Source: an uncultured Gammaproteobacteria bacterium
GTDB taxonomy: Bacteria > Pseudomonadota > Gammaproteobacteria > Pseudomonadales > Litorivicinaceae
NCBI GenBank assembly: GCA_913042205.1
Contig: CAJWIY010000010.1
Location: forward strand, 1-43,554
Length of the DNA: 43,554 bases
Direction of reading: 5' to 3'
The translations under genes were made by a program, and so were the position numbers. Under the pieces are notes generated by a model. The model worked only from the letters and a program-made list of their open reading frames with translations, was not told the origin of the DNA and did no database searches. Shown here in pieces: positions 8,201-16,875 of the stretch (the first letter of the stretch is position 1; each line of letters starts with the position of its first letter).

Positions 8201-11161
8201 CTACTCGTTCTCGATTACATCAGATGCTGAGTTTCCATCTGGGACTGACTTTCGAGGCCTCCCGCGTCCGCGTTGCTTTGGTCTATTTTGCGCGTCAGAC
8301 GTTGGAGCATTGCCATTAGCACCGTCCTCGACAAGTTGAGCTCTCAGGTCAGTCACTGACGGCGTGGGCTGGGCATCATTTGCTTCAGGACTCCCGCGGC
8401 GTCCACGACCACGACCCCGCTTTGGCTTATCAGCCTCGTTTTCCTCTATAACTGGTGCAGGTGGTTTTGGTTCCGCATCGCTGACTGGAATGACAGCCGT
8501 ACTAGGCGCTTCCTTGTCAACCGTATCTTCATGCTGTTCCTTTACCTTCTTGCTCCGTGCCGGCTTCTTCTTTAGCGCCTTTACCTCCTCGCCAGGTTGC
8601 TCATTCCCTGCTGATAGATTTCTATTAGACTTTGCTTCAAGTATTTCATCAGCTTTGTCTATTGTTTTGGTTTTTTCTGAGCCCGATACATCATCTTTAC
8701 TTTGATTTTTTCGAGGACGGCCTCTCCCACGGCTCGTACGTCTTGGTTCGTCTTCTGACGATGTTTCTTGCTGTGTCGGCGAATTTGTTACTTCGATAGC
8801 AATACCCGATTGGGAGGGCTCTTCGGTTTTCGACTCCTGAATAGATTGACCAATTCCTTTTTCTCTTGCATTGTTTTCCGGAATCTCGACTTCCATGTTT
8901 TCACGACGCGATCCGCGGCGCCCACGACGCGCGCGCTTAGGGTGTTCAGTCTCTGAAATAACACCCTCGTTTAGAACAGGTGCGTCATCGATCGTAGTCT
9001 CTCCAGAGGTCACTGTATGCACTTCTAACTTAGCTTCTTGGTTTGCGATCGACTCTTTACCACGCTGTCTTCGCTCGGGACGCTTCGGACGAGGTGCTAG
9101 ATCCTCTTCATGTGCTTTCAATTCAGCCTCGCGCTCTCGAGAAATCTGCTGATCTTCCTTGGCTTGGATTGTTGTTTCGATTTCGTCTGTGTCTGACCGG
9201 TTTTTACTGCGGCGTCTGCGACGACGACGACCACCTTGAGATCCCTCCAAGGAGCGCTCGGTTTCCTGATATTTTGGTCCACGATTAGCTTTTGAGCGCT
9301 GGTTCTGAGTGGAGTCAGAACGGTCTTTACGGTCATTGGATCGCTTGCTGCGGATACTATTTTTGTGGTTGGGTTGTCTTTCTGAGTCCTCATCGGCCCC
9401 GCTTCCAAATATAAAGTCTACCACCCGAGCTACGAGGGACGTCTGCTGTGGTTTAGACGGGCGTCTGCGTAAACTTTCTGGACGTTTTTTACGTCCAATA
9501 CTTTCATTGCTGGGGCCGTCTGTAATTTCAGATTCCGGGTTTCTGTTTGGTGCTGGGGTTTTAGGCTTGATATCTGTTACCAGCGCTTGTTCACGCACTT
9601 CGGCCTGCCGTGCACGAACTAGTTCTGGTTCTGGAACAGGGGTTGCTGCTTGAATATCTATGGATAGTTCTAGATTTGCGACCTGAGGGTCGTCGTCGCG
9701 CAGGCGCAAGAGGTCATATTTTGGTGTCTCCATATTTGGGTTTGGAACAACTAGCACACGCACGTTGTGGCGTCTTTGGACGGATTCCAGCTGTTGACGT
9801 TTTTCGTTTAGAAGAAATGTTCCTACTGGCACGGGGACCTGAATACGAACCTCACCAGTACGTTCTTTGACGGCCTCATCCTCCAGTAGACGAAGAATCT
9901 GAAGCGCTAAGGACTGAACATCACGAATACTGCCTTGACCGTGACAACGAGGACACACAACGCCGCTTGTTTCGCCTAACGATGGACGAAGTCGTTGTCG
10001 GCTCATTTCTAGTAGCCCAAAGCGTGATATGCGACCAATCTGTACACGAGCCCGATCAGACTTGAGGGCCTCTTTGAGCTGATTTTCGACGGCTTTTTGG
10101 TTTTTGTTTGCTGACATATCGATAAAGTCGATGACGATTAATCCGCCCATATCACGCAAACGCAGCTGGCGGGCGATTTCGTCCGCAGCTTCCAGATTCG
10201 TTTGTAATGCGGTTTCTTCAATATCTCCGCCTTTGGTTGCTCGGGCAGAATTTATGTCGATCGAAACTAATGCTTCGGTCGGATCAATGACGATTGCTCC
10301 GCCGGACGGCAGACGAACTTCGCGTTGAAAGGCAGATTCAATCTGCCCTTCAATTTGGAAACGATTGAATAGAGGCGTTTCATCCTGATACAACCTTACC
10401 TTGCTATCATAGGAGGGCATAACTTGCTGAACGAGATCTTTAACTTTGGTGAATACTTCTTCGTTATCGACCAGTACCTCTCCGATGTCTTGCCGAAGAT
10501 AATCACGAATTGCCCTTACAATGACATTCGATTCTTGGTAGATCAAAAATGGAGCAACGCCTGAAAGTGCCGCCTTTCGAATCGCCTGCCAAGCCGTGTC
10601 GAGATAATCAAGATCCCACTGCAATTCTTCGACAGTTCGACCAACTCCCGCCGTTCGGATAATAATACCGGCACCCGGGGTTATTTGGAGGTTGGCAAGT
10701 TTGTCACGCAGTTCCGTGCGATCTTCACCCTCTATCCGACGTGAGATACCACCTGCGTCAGGATTATTGGGCATTAAGACAAGATAGCGACCAGCGAGTG
10801 AGATAAATGTGGTGAGCGCTGCCCCTTTGGTACCACGTTCTTCTTTTTCGACCTGAACAATCAGTTCCTGGCCTTCTTTCAGTACTTTTTCAATCTTCGC
10901 CCGCTCACTGTTGCTTGGGGCATTGTAAAAATATTCAGGAGAAATTTCTTTTAGTGGCAGAAAGCCGTGCCGTTCACTGCCAAAATCAATAAATGCTGCT
11001 TCTAGACTCGGTTCAATTCGTGATATTTTTGCACGATAAATATTTCCTTTTTTTTGCTCGCGGTCCGAGGATTCTATGTCAAGGTCATAAAGCTTTTGAC
11101 CGTCGACCATGGCGACGCGGATTTCCTCCGCCTGCAAAGCATTAATTAATATACGTTTCAT
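8201..11161 (-). CDS. rne: Ribonuclease E
   Basis: Essential endoribonuclease that starts mRNA decay and processes rRNA and tRNA. It also scaffolds the degradosome at the membrane. Residues 1-500 or so are the catalytic half: S1 domain (about 35-125), the DNase I-like segment with [13 protein letters not shown] and IVIDFIDM carrying catalytic acids, and the zinc-link CPRC (about 400-403). The remaining 480 residues are low complexity, Arg/Glu/Lys/Pro rich and probably disordered. This tail contains several basic clusters, including two GRGRPRK copies (about 812-818 and 965-971). Total length is 986 aa, close to E. coli. The 5' leader is long and structured, as expected for an autoregulated rne. 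The start is ATG at 11161 with a weak ribosome binding site. Confidence 0.96.
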   Translation of the reverse strand: MKRILINALQAEEIRVAMVDGQKLYDLDIESSDREQKKGNIYRAKISRIEPSLEAAFIDFGSERHGFLPLKEISPEYFYNAPSNSERAKIEKVLKEGQELIVQVEKEERGTKGAALTTFISLAGRYLVLMPNNPDAGGISRRIEGEDRTELRDKLANLQITPGAGIIIRTAGVGRTVEELQWDLDYLDTAWQAIRKAALSGVAPFLIYQESNVIVRAIRDYLRQDIGEVLVDNEEVFTKVKDLVQQVMPSYDSKVRLYQDETPLFNRFQIEGQIESAFQREVRLPSGGAIVIDPTEALVSIDINSARATKGGDIEETALQTNLEAADEIARQLRLRDMGGLIVIDFIDMSANKNQKAVENQLKEALKSDRARVQIGRISRFGLLEMSRQRLRPSLGETSGVVCPRCHGQGSIRDVQSLALQILRLLEDEAVKERTGEVRIQVPVPVGTFLLNEKRQQLESVQRRHNVRVLVVPNPNMETPKYDLLRLRDDDPQVANLELSIDIQAATPVPEPELVRARQAEVREQALVTDIKPKTPAPNRNPESEITDGPSNESIGRKKRPESLRRRPSKPQQTSLVARVVDFIFGSGADEDSERQPNHKNSIRSKRSNDRKDRSDSTQNQRSKANRGPKYQETERSLEGSQGGRRRRRRRSKNRSDTDEIETTIQAKEDQQISREREAELKAHEEDLAPRPKRPERRQRGKESIANQEAKLEVHTVTSGETTIDDAPVLNEGVISETEHPKRARRGRRGSRRENMEVEIPENNAREKGIGQSIQESKTEEPSQSGIAIEVTNSPTQQETSSEDEPRRTSRGRGRPRKNQSKDDVSGSEKTKTIDKADEILEAKSNRNLSAGNEQPGEEVKALKKKPARSKKVKEQHEDTVDKEAPSTAVIPVSDAEPKPPAPVIEENEADKPKRGRGRGRRGSPEANDAQPTPSVTDLRAQLVEDGANGNAPTSDAQNRPKQRGRGRPRKSVPDGNSASDVIENE

Positions 11162-11500
11162 ATCTGTGGCAACCTTAATGGTCTAATCGCCACGATCTCA
11201 GAAGGTTAGTTACACCAACCATGGCCCAACCAAAAAGATAGGTCAGACGACAATACACAATGTAGGGGGCTCGACCGGCAAACCGGGAGCCCGAAAATTT
11301 CTTTGTTACTGCAGACTTCCCTGCCGACACATTGATATGTGTTTGTCCCAGCTTTGCTGGCCCGCCAAGATCGGGCGGGAGTATTTCATCCCCGGTTTCA
11401 CCGGAGGTCTCATTAATTTTGGGGAGTCTTGACTCAACCCAAAACAGTAGAGAGCATAACAGCGCGAGCCTCGTGCGGCAATGCGTCATGGAGAAAGTAC
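11162..11500 (-). promoter_or_regulatory. rne leader with four predicted hairpins; divergent rne/rluC region
   Basis: This 339-base non-coding gap separates rne from rluC. It holds four short stem-loops. CTC.CCGG pairs with CCGGGAG at 11270-11289 around loop CAAA. ACACAT pairs with ATGTGT at 11327-11342. CCCGCC pairs with GGCGGG at 11361-11379. CCGG pairs with CCGG at 11392-11404. The E. coli rne leader is about 360 bases and has hairpins sensed by RNase E for autoregulation. The position and structure here fit such a leader, though homology to the known element was not tested. A GAGTC-TT-GACTC inverted repeat is at 11424-11435. No convincing promoter boxes could be assigned. Confidence 0.5.
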
Positions 11501-12448
11501 GTGGAAAAGAAAGTCCGATGGGTAACCGTGGATGGTTTGAAGGAAGGACAACGCCTCGATAATTTTCTATCTAGTCAGCTCAAGGGCCTCCCAAAGAGTA
11601 GAATCTATAAGATGATTAGAACTGGGGAGGTTCGGATTAATAAAGGACGCTGCAAACCCGACTCGCGGATTGCAACTGGAGATGTTATTCGGATACCGCC
11701 GGTTCAGCTCGCCCCGATGAGAGGGCAGGTGCTGCATCGCAACATCCAGATGAGTTTATCGAATGCGCTTCTCTATGAGGATAGAGAGGTGCTGGTTTTG
11801 AATAAGCCAGCCGGTCTGGCAGTTCACGGCGGTTCTGGCTTATCCACGGGTCTGATTGAACAACTCCGTCTCGCACGTCCTGAGGAAAAGTTTTTGGAGC
11901 TGGTCCACCGATTGGATCGTGAAACAAGTGGCTGTTTGTTGGTTGCTCGACGCCCCTCGGCACTCCGGCGACTGCATAAACAATTGCGCGATTTAGATAA
12001 AACTTTACAAAAAAGATACATCGCTTTGGTCGACGGAAAATGGCCGCAGTACTTAACGGATGTTCAAGCACCGCTGGAGAGACTGGAGCGCGGTGGCGAG
12101 AGGTTTGTTCGGGTCACGAAGCGTGGAAAGTCCTCACATACTCATATTCAGGTGTTAGAACATCTCGATGGGTGTACATTGATCGGAGTGATACCCATGA
12201 CCGGGCGGACGCATCAAATCCGGGTACATACAGCATTTCATAAGCACCCTATTCTGGGGGATTTAAAGTACCAGAGTGACGATATGCGTCATCATTGGCA
12301 TGAGAAGGGGATCAACGGGTTGTGTCTGCACAGCCGCTCCATTGGTTTTCAGGGTGACACCGGTCACCATGTATTGGTTGTTGCGCCAATCCCAAACCCA
12401 ATACATCGCTTTCTGCTGGATTCCGGGTATGATCCAGATAAATATTAA
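11501..12448 (+). CDS. rluC: 23S rRNA pseudouridine synthase RluC
   Basis: RluC isomerises uridines 955, 2504 and 2580 (E. coli numbering) of 23S rRNA. The protein has an N-terminal S4 RNA-binding domain (GQRLDNFLSSQLKGLPKSRI), followed by the RluA-family catalytic domain with VHRLDRETSGCLLVAR carrying the catalytic Asp. GRTHQIRVH lies further on. I start it at GTG 11501 (315 aa), because GGAG stands seven bases upstream and the length then matches E. coli RluC (319 aa). A TTG at 11429 in the same frame would add 24 residues without similarity to the family. It is divergent from rne, a conserved arrangement in gammaproteobacteria. Confidence 0.94.
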   Translation: MEKKVRWVTVDGLKEGQRLDNFLSSQLKGLPKSRIYKMIRTGEVRINKGRCKPDSRIATGDVIRIPPVQLAPMRGQVLHRNIQMSLSNALLYEDREVLVLNKPAGLAVHGGSGLSTGLIEQLRLARPEEKFLELVHRLDRETSGCLLVARRPSALRRLHKQLRDLDKTLQKRYIALVDGKWPQYLTDVQAPLERLERGGERFVRVTKRGKSSHTHIQVLEHLDGCTLIGVIPMTGRTHQIRVHTAFHKHPILGDLKYQSDDMRHHWHEKGINGLCLHSRSIGFQGDTGHHVLVVAPIPNPIHRFLLDSGYDPDKY

Positions 12449-12461
12449 AGAGAGGTTGTGA

Positions 12462-13472
12462 GTGGCTGAAAATCCTTGGGCAGAGGATAGATCGGAGCAA
12501 GGTGTGCCTATGAAAGAAGATGCAGACCGGTTATGGCTCGTTCTTGAAAAGACGTTAGAACAGTCAACAATCGAGCAAAGGCGCGCTAGAAGGTGGGGCA
12601 TTTTTTTTAAGAGCATTATCCTGCTATATATCATAGGTTTGAGTCTTACTTTGGTTAATAGGTCCGAATTACCGATGGATGCGTTGGGCTCATCAGCGCA
12701 TACCGCTGTGGTTCCGGTCGATGGTGTGATCTCATCTAGCGAGGCTGCGAATGCATTTGATATTCAGCAGAATCTCGAGGCGGCATTTGAGGCACCGGGT
12801 TCCAAGGGTGTGATGCTTGAAATCAATTCGCCGGGTGGAAGCCCGGTACAATCAGAATATGTGTTCCGTGCTATTTTGGATCTGAAAGCGCAGTACCCTG
12901 CGAAGCCGGTGCATGCAGTGATTGGCGATATTGGAGCAAGTGGTGCATATTATATTGCTGCAGCAGCAGACACCATTCACGCGGCACCCGCATCGATCAT
13001 CGGATCGATAGGTGTTCTGTCATCGGGTTTTGGCTTCCACGGTTTGATGGAAAAACTTGGAATAGATCGTCGAGTCATAACAGCTGGCGACAACAAGGCG
13101 ATGCTTGATCCGTTTTTGCCCGAGTCAGAAGATGATAGAGCGCACTTACAGAGCTTGTTGGATGCTACCCATCGCCAATTTGTAGCTCGCGTGCAGGAAG
13201 GTCGCGGTGATCGGCTGACACCGGGTGACGAAAATATCTTTGATGGTCGAGTATGGACCGGCGAGCAGGCGCTTATCCTCGGTCTTGTCGATTCTTTAGC
13301 GGGCCCTCTTGAGGTGGCACGTGAGTGGATCGGAGCAGAAAAACGTATTTACTACACTAAAGACGAGCCAATATTGGATCAATTGAGCCGCGAGTTTGGA
13401 TTTGGCGTAGGCCGGGCGCTGACTTGGCTTTGGCGTCAAGGAATTTTGAATCCATGGTCCCTAAGCCATTGA
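12462..13472 (+). CDS. sppA: S49 family signal peptide peptidase (SppA-like)
   Basis: Membrane-anchored serine protease expected to degrade cleaved signal peptides or membrane proteins. The 336-aa length fits the short SppA type with one protease domain. A single membrane segment lies at about 46-65, followed by VPVDGVI, EINSPGGSPVQS and the nucleophile motif GDIGASGAYYIAAAAD with Ser160. The GTG start at 12462 follows an AGAGAGG ribosome binding site and is 13 bases after rluC, so the two form one operon. Its 3' end overlaps the convergent maf gene by 37 bases. Pseudomonas has a HAD hydrolase gene between these two, which is absent here. Confidence 0.93.
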   Translation: MAENPWAEDRSEQGVPMKEDADRLWLVLEKTLEQSTIEQRRARRWGIFFKSIILLYIIGLSLTLVNRSELPMDALGSSAHTAVVPVDGVISSSEAANAFDIQQNLEAAFEAPGSKGVMLEINSPGGSPVQSEYVFRAILDLKAQYPAKPVHAVIGDIGASGAYYIAAAADTIHAAPASIIGSIGVLSSGFGFHGLMEKLGIDRRVITAGDNKAMLDPFLPESEDDRAHLQSLLDATHRQFVARVQEGRGDRLTPGDENIFDGRVWTGEQALILGLVDSLAGPLEVAREWIGAEKRIYYTKDEPILDQLSREFGFGVGRALTWLWRQGILNPWSLSH

Positions 13473-14014
13473 CAGAGCCTGATTAAGGGTAACCCCTCAA
13501 GTGCCGTGGGATCTCTACTTTCTACAGCATTAAACAAACCGATCCCAATGCCTTCAACTTTGAAACTACCGGCACAGTCTAATGGTCGGTCCCGAGCTAC
13601 ATACCGCAGTATTTCAGTCTCCTCAAGTTGCCTGAATGTGACAACTACTTCCTCAGTATGTACTTTGACAGACTGGCCGGGGGCCGAGAATCCTACGGTC
13701 GTGAAAAATGAAACCTGCTGGCCTGATAGTGTCTCCAGCACCTTAAGTGCCTTAGTCTCTTCCTTGGGCTTCTCTAATATCTCCCCAAAAATAGACGCTG
13801 ATTGGTCCGTACTGATGACAATTTTGTCGGGATGTCTCAACGCAACCACGGTAGCTTTGGTTCTTGCGAGTCTTTCCGTGAGCGCCTTGGCTGACTCGCC
13901 TTGAAGCGGGACCTCGTCGATCTCTGGAGCATCGCTCAAGAAGTCGATTTGGAGTCGTTTTAGAATATTTTTCTTGTATTGGCTTTCGGTCGCCAGGACC
14001 AGTTTATGATTCAT
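13436..14014 (-). CDS. Maf family nucleotide pyrophosphatase (YceF-like)
   Basis: A 192-aa protein of the Maf/YceF family, house-cleaning enzymes that hydrolyse non-canonical nucleotides such as m7GTP to monophosphates. It has the N-terminal family motif LVLATESQYKKNIL (S/T-X-S/T-R-like region, with Gln-Tyr-Lys instead of the usual Pro-Arg-R/K), the conserved PEIDE, the VISTDQ loop with the catalytic Asp, and FKVEGIGIGLF near the end. Its place beside yceD-rpmF matches yceF of E. coli, so the YceF subclass is likely. It is divergent from yceD with a 62-base gap. Confidence 0.88.
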   Translation of the reverse strand: MNHKLVLATESQYKKNILKRLQIDFLSDAPEIDEVPLQGESAKALTERLARTKATVVALRHPDKIVISTDQSASIFGEILEKPKEETKALKVLETLSGQQVSFFTTVGFSAPGQSVKVHTEEVVVTFRQLEETEILRYVARDRPLDCAGSFKVEGIGIGLFNAVESRDPTALEGLPLIRLCQWLRDHGFKIP

Positions 14015-14038
14015 CGTTAAATTTCAGTGCGCTAGTCT

Positions 14039-14067
14039 TTGACTTAGGGGCGTAGCATCACTAAACT
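14039..14067 (+). promoter_or_regulatory. Putative sigma-70 promoter of the yceD-rpmF-fab operon
   Basis: TTGACT at 14039-14044 is separated by exactly 17 bases from TAAACT at 14062-14067, in the gap between divergent maf and yceD. Transcription would start about 14073-14075, only two to four bases before the yceD ATG at 14077. There is no ribosome binding site before that ATG, consistent with a near-leaderless message. In E. coli a promoter also lies just before yceD. Prediction only. Confidence 0.55.
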
Positions 14068-14076
14068 CCTCCGCCT

Positions 14077-14589
14077 ATGATTTCAGACACCCTGCCCGAG
14101 CAATTGAGCGCAAATCGCTTTATCGATGCGAAGGAAGAGATATCTGGGCCACTCGACCCTCAAGATTACAAGAGGTTTGGAGAGATGGCGACTTTGGTAT
14201 CTGGCGCGAAGGTGGCATTGCGTGGATTCAGGGAGCCATATGGGTCAAAGCTAATAGTTGGGGAACTTCAAGCTGAAGCGCAAATGACATGCCAGCGGTG
14301 TTTGAAACCGGTAACGGTGGTGCTTGAGAGTTCGATTCGATGGGGTCTTGTCTTCTCTGAATCAGAGATGCAGGACGTCGAGAAAGATTTGGATCCTATC
14401 CTGGTTGAGGAAGGGCAGATCCCCCTCAGGCAGGCAATTGAAGATGAATTGGTTTTATTGTTACCGATTATGCCAATACATGAATCGTGTAAGAGTGAAT
14501 GGATATCGGATTCGGAAACCATAGATATTTCCGAAAATAAGAGCCCATTTGCGGTGCTCGCTGCGTTAAAGAATGAACAGGGATTCTGA
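14077..14589 (+). CDS. yceD: YceD family (DUF177) protein
   Basis: A 170-aa DUF177 protein. Relatives are encoded just before rpmF throughout bacteria and are implicated in 23S rRNA accumulation. It shows the conserved CQRCLKPV zinc-like knuckle (about 71-78), the acidic block EDELVLLLPIMPIHES and the C-terminal NKSPFAVLAALK. The ATG at 14077 has no ribosome binding site and lies almost at the predicted transcription start. A downstream ATG at Met30 or so would remove conserved sequence, so I keep the long form. It is the first gene of the fatty-acid operon. Confidence 0.92.
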   Translation: MISDTLPEQLSANRFIDAKEEISGPLDPQDYKRFGEMATLVSGAKVALRGFREPYGSKLIVGELQAEAQMTCQRCLKPVTVVLESSIRWGLVFSESEMQDVEKDLDPILVEEGQIPLRQAIEDELVLLLPIMPIHESCKSEWISDSETIDISENKSPFAVLAALKNEQGF

Positions 14590-14601
14590 AGGGAGATCAT
14601 C

Positions 14602-14802
14602 ATGGCCGTTCAACAAAATAAAAAATCACGTTCGCGTCGCGGTATGCGACGTGCACACGACTCATTATCTGGTCCAACACTGACCACTGATGCGATGACC
14701 GGTGAAGTTCATCGTCGCCACCACGTGAGTCCTGATGGATTCTATCGCGGGCGTCAGATCGTCACGTCACGCCAAGAAGAAGTTGTAGACGACGACGATT
14801 AA
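14602..14802 (+). CDS. rpmF: 50S ribosomal protein L32
   Basis: A 66-aa basic protein beginning [20 protein letters not shown], the classic L32 N-terminus, followed by the L32 body with [12 protein letters not shown]. The zinc-binding cysteines of some L32 forms are absent, as in E. coli. GGGAG stands eight bases before the ATG. It lies 12 bases after yceD and four bases before fabD. The acidic tail EEVVDDDD is longer than in most relatives. Confidence 0.97.
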   Translation: MAVQQNKKSRSRRGMRRAHDSLSGPTLTTDAMTGEVHRRHHVSPDGFYRGRQIVTSRQEEVVDDDD

Positions 14803-14806
14803 GTCG

Positions 14807-15748
14807 ATGACTTTTGCAGCCCTGTTCCCTGGGCAGGGATCACAGACGGTAGGGATGTTGTCTGATTTTGAGGCTGAGGTCCCCGAAATTAAAGAAACGT
14901 TTTCCGAGGCCTCTGATGCACTCGGCTATGATCTTTGGGCACTTGCCCAAAATGGGCCAGTTGAACAACTATCCCTGACTGAAATCACTCAACCACTCAT
15001 GCTAACTTCGGGTGTCGCTCTATATCGAGCCTGGAGTCAGGCCGATGGTCAGGCCGCATCATACATGGCAGGCCACAGTCTGGGTGAGTACACAGCATTG
15101 ACTGCGGCTGGGAGTCTAACACTTGCCGATGCTGTAAGGGTTGTTCGTGCTCGAGGTCGCTTCATGCAGGAAGCTGTTCCGCAGGGCACGGGTGCTATGG
15201 CGGCTGTAATAGGGTTAGATGATGACAAAATCGAAGCCGTTTGCGCTCAAGTTTCCAATGACTCCGGGCTTACCATTGAAGCTGTCAATTACAATGCGCC
15301 AGGCCAGCTGGTGATTGCCGGTCACGCTGAGGCGATCGAAGTATCATTACCAATGCTGAAGGAAGCGGGTGCGAAGCGTGCGCTGTCCTTGCCTGTGAGT
15401 GCTCCATTCCATTGCGCTCTTATGAAACCGGCCGCAGACCGATTAAAGATGGAACTTGATGCGATCGATATCCAAGCGCCGACAGTACCGGTCATTCAAA
15501 ACGTAAGTATTCGGCCTGAAACAAATGTGACGGTGATTCGTACACAGCTGATTAGGCAAACATTTTCACCGGTCCGTTGGAATCAGACAGTCCGCAGCTT
15601 TAGAGGATTGGGGGTTCGAACAGCGGCCGAGTTTGGGCCCGGTGCCGTTCTCTGCGGTCTAGCAAGACGCATACAGACAGACGCGCTCCACTTTCCATTG
15701 GGAACCCGTGAAATGTTCTTTACAGCAGTTAAGGAGATCAACGAATGA
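14807..15748 (+). CDS. fabD: Malonyl-CoA:ACP transacylase FabD
   Basis: Transfers malonyl from CoA to acyl carrier protein to supply fatty-acid elongation. The 313-aa protein begins TFAALFPGQGSQTVGML and contains the nucleophile motif GHSLGEY with Ser91, and the APFHCALM segment with the catalytic His. It starts four bases after rpmF with no clear ribosome binding site, so it is probably translationally coupled. It overlaps fabG by four bases (ATGA). In E. coli, plsX and fabH lie between rpmF and fabD, and in Pseudomonas plsX does; neither is here. Confidence 0.96.
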   Translation: MTFAALFPGQGSQTVGMLSDFEAEVPEIKETFSEASDALGYDLWALAQNGPVEQLSLTEITQPLMLTSGVALYRAWSQADGQAASYMAGHSLGEYTALTAAGSLTLADAVRVVRARGRFMQEAVPQGTGAMAAVIGLDDDKIEAVCAQVSNDSGLTIEAVNYNAPGQLVIAGHAEAIEVSLPMLKEAGAKRALSLPVSAPFHCALMKPAADRLKMELDAIDIQAPTVPVIQNVSIRPETNVTVIRTQLIRQTFSPVRWNQTVRSFRGLGVRTAAEFGPGAVLCGLARRIQTDALHFPLGTREMFFTAVKEINE

Positions 15749-16467
15749 CAGTTGCACTTGTCACAGGCGCCAGCCGTGGAATTGGTCAAGCAATCGCAGA
15801 TCGCTTGGCTACTAATGGATTTTATGTTGTTGGCACCGCGACATCTTCAGACGGAGCTCGGGGGATTTCTGGTCGTCTCGGTCACGGTGGTGAAGGTCGC
15901 GTATTGGACGTTACTGACGCGGCAGTGGTAGCGGATCTGGCTAATTCTCTGACAGAAGCAGATAAAAGCCCTCTGGTTATAGTCAACAATGCTGGGATTA
16001 CCAAGGACGCTCTCATGCTTCGGATGAAACCTGAAGACTGGCGGGTGGTTATTGATACCAACCTAACTTCCATCTACACAGTTGTCTCGGCGTTCATCAA
16101 GCCAATGACGAAAGCGCGTATGGGTCGCATCATTAACATCAGCTCGGTTGTGGGATCGATGGGTAATGCTGGGCAGGTGAATTACGCAGCTGCAAAAGCA
16201 GGGCTTGAGGGCATGACCCGGGCATTGGCAAGAGAATTCGGAAGTCGGGCGATTACAGTAAACGCTGTTGCACCTGGGTTTATTGAAACAGATATGACAC
16301 AAGTGCTTCCTACATCGCAGAGAGAAGCACTGTTGTCACACATTCCGTTGGGCCGTTTAGGCTCGGCGGAAGAGGTTGCTGGAACTGTTGCTTTCCTCGC
16401 AGGCGAAGAGGCAAGTTACGTCACCGGCACCACGTTACACGTCAACGGCGGCATGTATATGGCCTAA
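15745..16467 (+). CDS. fabG: 3-oxoacyl-[ACP] reductase FabG
   Basis: NADPH-dependent short-chain dehydrogenase that reduces 3-oxoacyl-ACP in each elongation round. The 240-aa protein has the cofactor motif TGASRGIGQ near the N-terminus, the NNAG motif, the catalytic serine region INISSVVG, the YxxxK pair Tyr147/Lys151 (VNYAAAKAG) and the C-terminal VTGTTLHVNGGMYM that marks FabG among SDRs. It sits between fabD and acpP, as in most gammaproteobacteria. Confidence 0.97.
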   Translation: MTVALVTGASRGIGQAIADRLATNGFYVVGTATSSDGARGISGRLGHGGEGRVLDVTDAAVVADLANSLTEADKSPLVIVNNAGITKDALMLRMKPEDWRVVIDTNLTSIYTVVSAFIKPMTKARMGRIINISSVVGSMGNAGQVNYAAAKAGLEGMTRALAREFGSRAITVNAVAPGFIETDMTQVLPTSQREALLSHIPLGRLGSAEEVAGTVAFLAGEEASYVTGTTLHVNGGMYMA

Positions 16468-16469
16468 GT

Positions 16470-16533
16470 CTGATGTTCTGATGCTTGTATTATTTCGAAC
16501 ATCAGTAATAATGACGCCACGTCGTACAGTGGC
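16470..16533 (+). promoter_or_regulatory. Two hairpins in the fabG-acpP spacer (acpP leader)
   Basis: In the 94-base spacer, CTGATGTTC (16470-16478) pairs perfectly with GAACATCAG (16497-16505) around an 18-base loop. A second hairpin, GCCAC/GTGGC (16516-16520 and 16529-16533), follows. No U-run follows either, so they are not simple terminators. They may be mRNA processing or stability elements setting acpP level apart from fabG, or a binding site. Inference from base pairing only. Confidence 0.45.
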
Positions 16534-16561
16534 AGCAACATCATTAGGAGTAATCTGAACG

Positions 16562-16795
16562 ATGAGTAATATCGAAGAACGCGTCAAGAAAATCGTATGT
16601 GAACAGCTTGGCGTCAAGGAAGAAGAAGTCACCACCGAATCTTCATTTGTAAATGACTTAGGTGCCGATTCACTAGACACGGTTGAATTGGTGATGGCTT
16701 TGGAAGAGGAATTTGAAACAGAAATCCCTGATGAAGAGGCCGAGAAGATCACCACTGTTCAGCAAGCAATTGCATACATCGAAGCAAATCTTTAA
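16562..16795 (+). CDS. acpP: Acyl carrier protein AcpP
   Basis: Small acidic carrier (77 aa) that holds growing fatty acyl chains on 4'-phosphopantetheine. The attachment site is Ser37 in the invariant [10 protein letters not shown] motif, and the rest is the standard four-helix ACP sequence beginning [17 protein letters not shown] lies 11 bases before the ATG. An intrinsic terminator follows it, and structured spacer RNA precedes it, both fitting the need for much more ACP than enzyme. Confidence 0.98.
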   Translation: MSNIEERVKKIVCEQLGVKEEEVTTESSFVNDLGADSLDTVELVMALEEEFETEIPDEEAEKITTVQQAIAYIEANL

Positions 16796-16826
16796 TTAGG
16801 ATTGCCAACGACGTATAACTTTTGAA

Positions 16827-16852
16827 AAGCCGCGTTCTGCGCGGCTTTTTTG
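16827..16852 (+). terminator. Intrinsic terminator/attenuator between acpP and fabF
   Basis: AAGCCGCG (16827-16834) pairs with CGCGGCTT (16840-16847) around the loop TTCTG, followed by a run of T residues. This is a classical rho-independent terminator, 31 bases after the acpP stop and 24 bases before fabF. It would trim most transcripts after acpP, while fabF and the downstream genes rely on read-through or their own promoter. Confidence 0.85.
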
Positions 16853-16875
16853 TGTCGATCATTGAGAGAAGAACT

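Noticed and set aside
11175-11489. 104-codon minus-strand frame in the rne leader
   Set aside because: It has no recognisable domain and no ribosome binding site, and it coincides with several hairpins of the rne leader. Treated as chance.
16822-16875. Upstream extension of fabF
   Set aside because: It would translate through the acpP terminator hairpin, and the family N-terminus starts at 16876.
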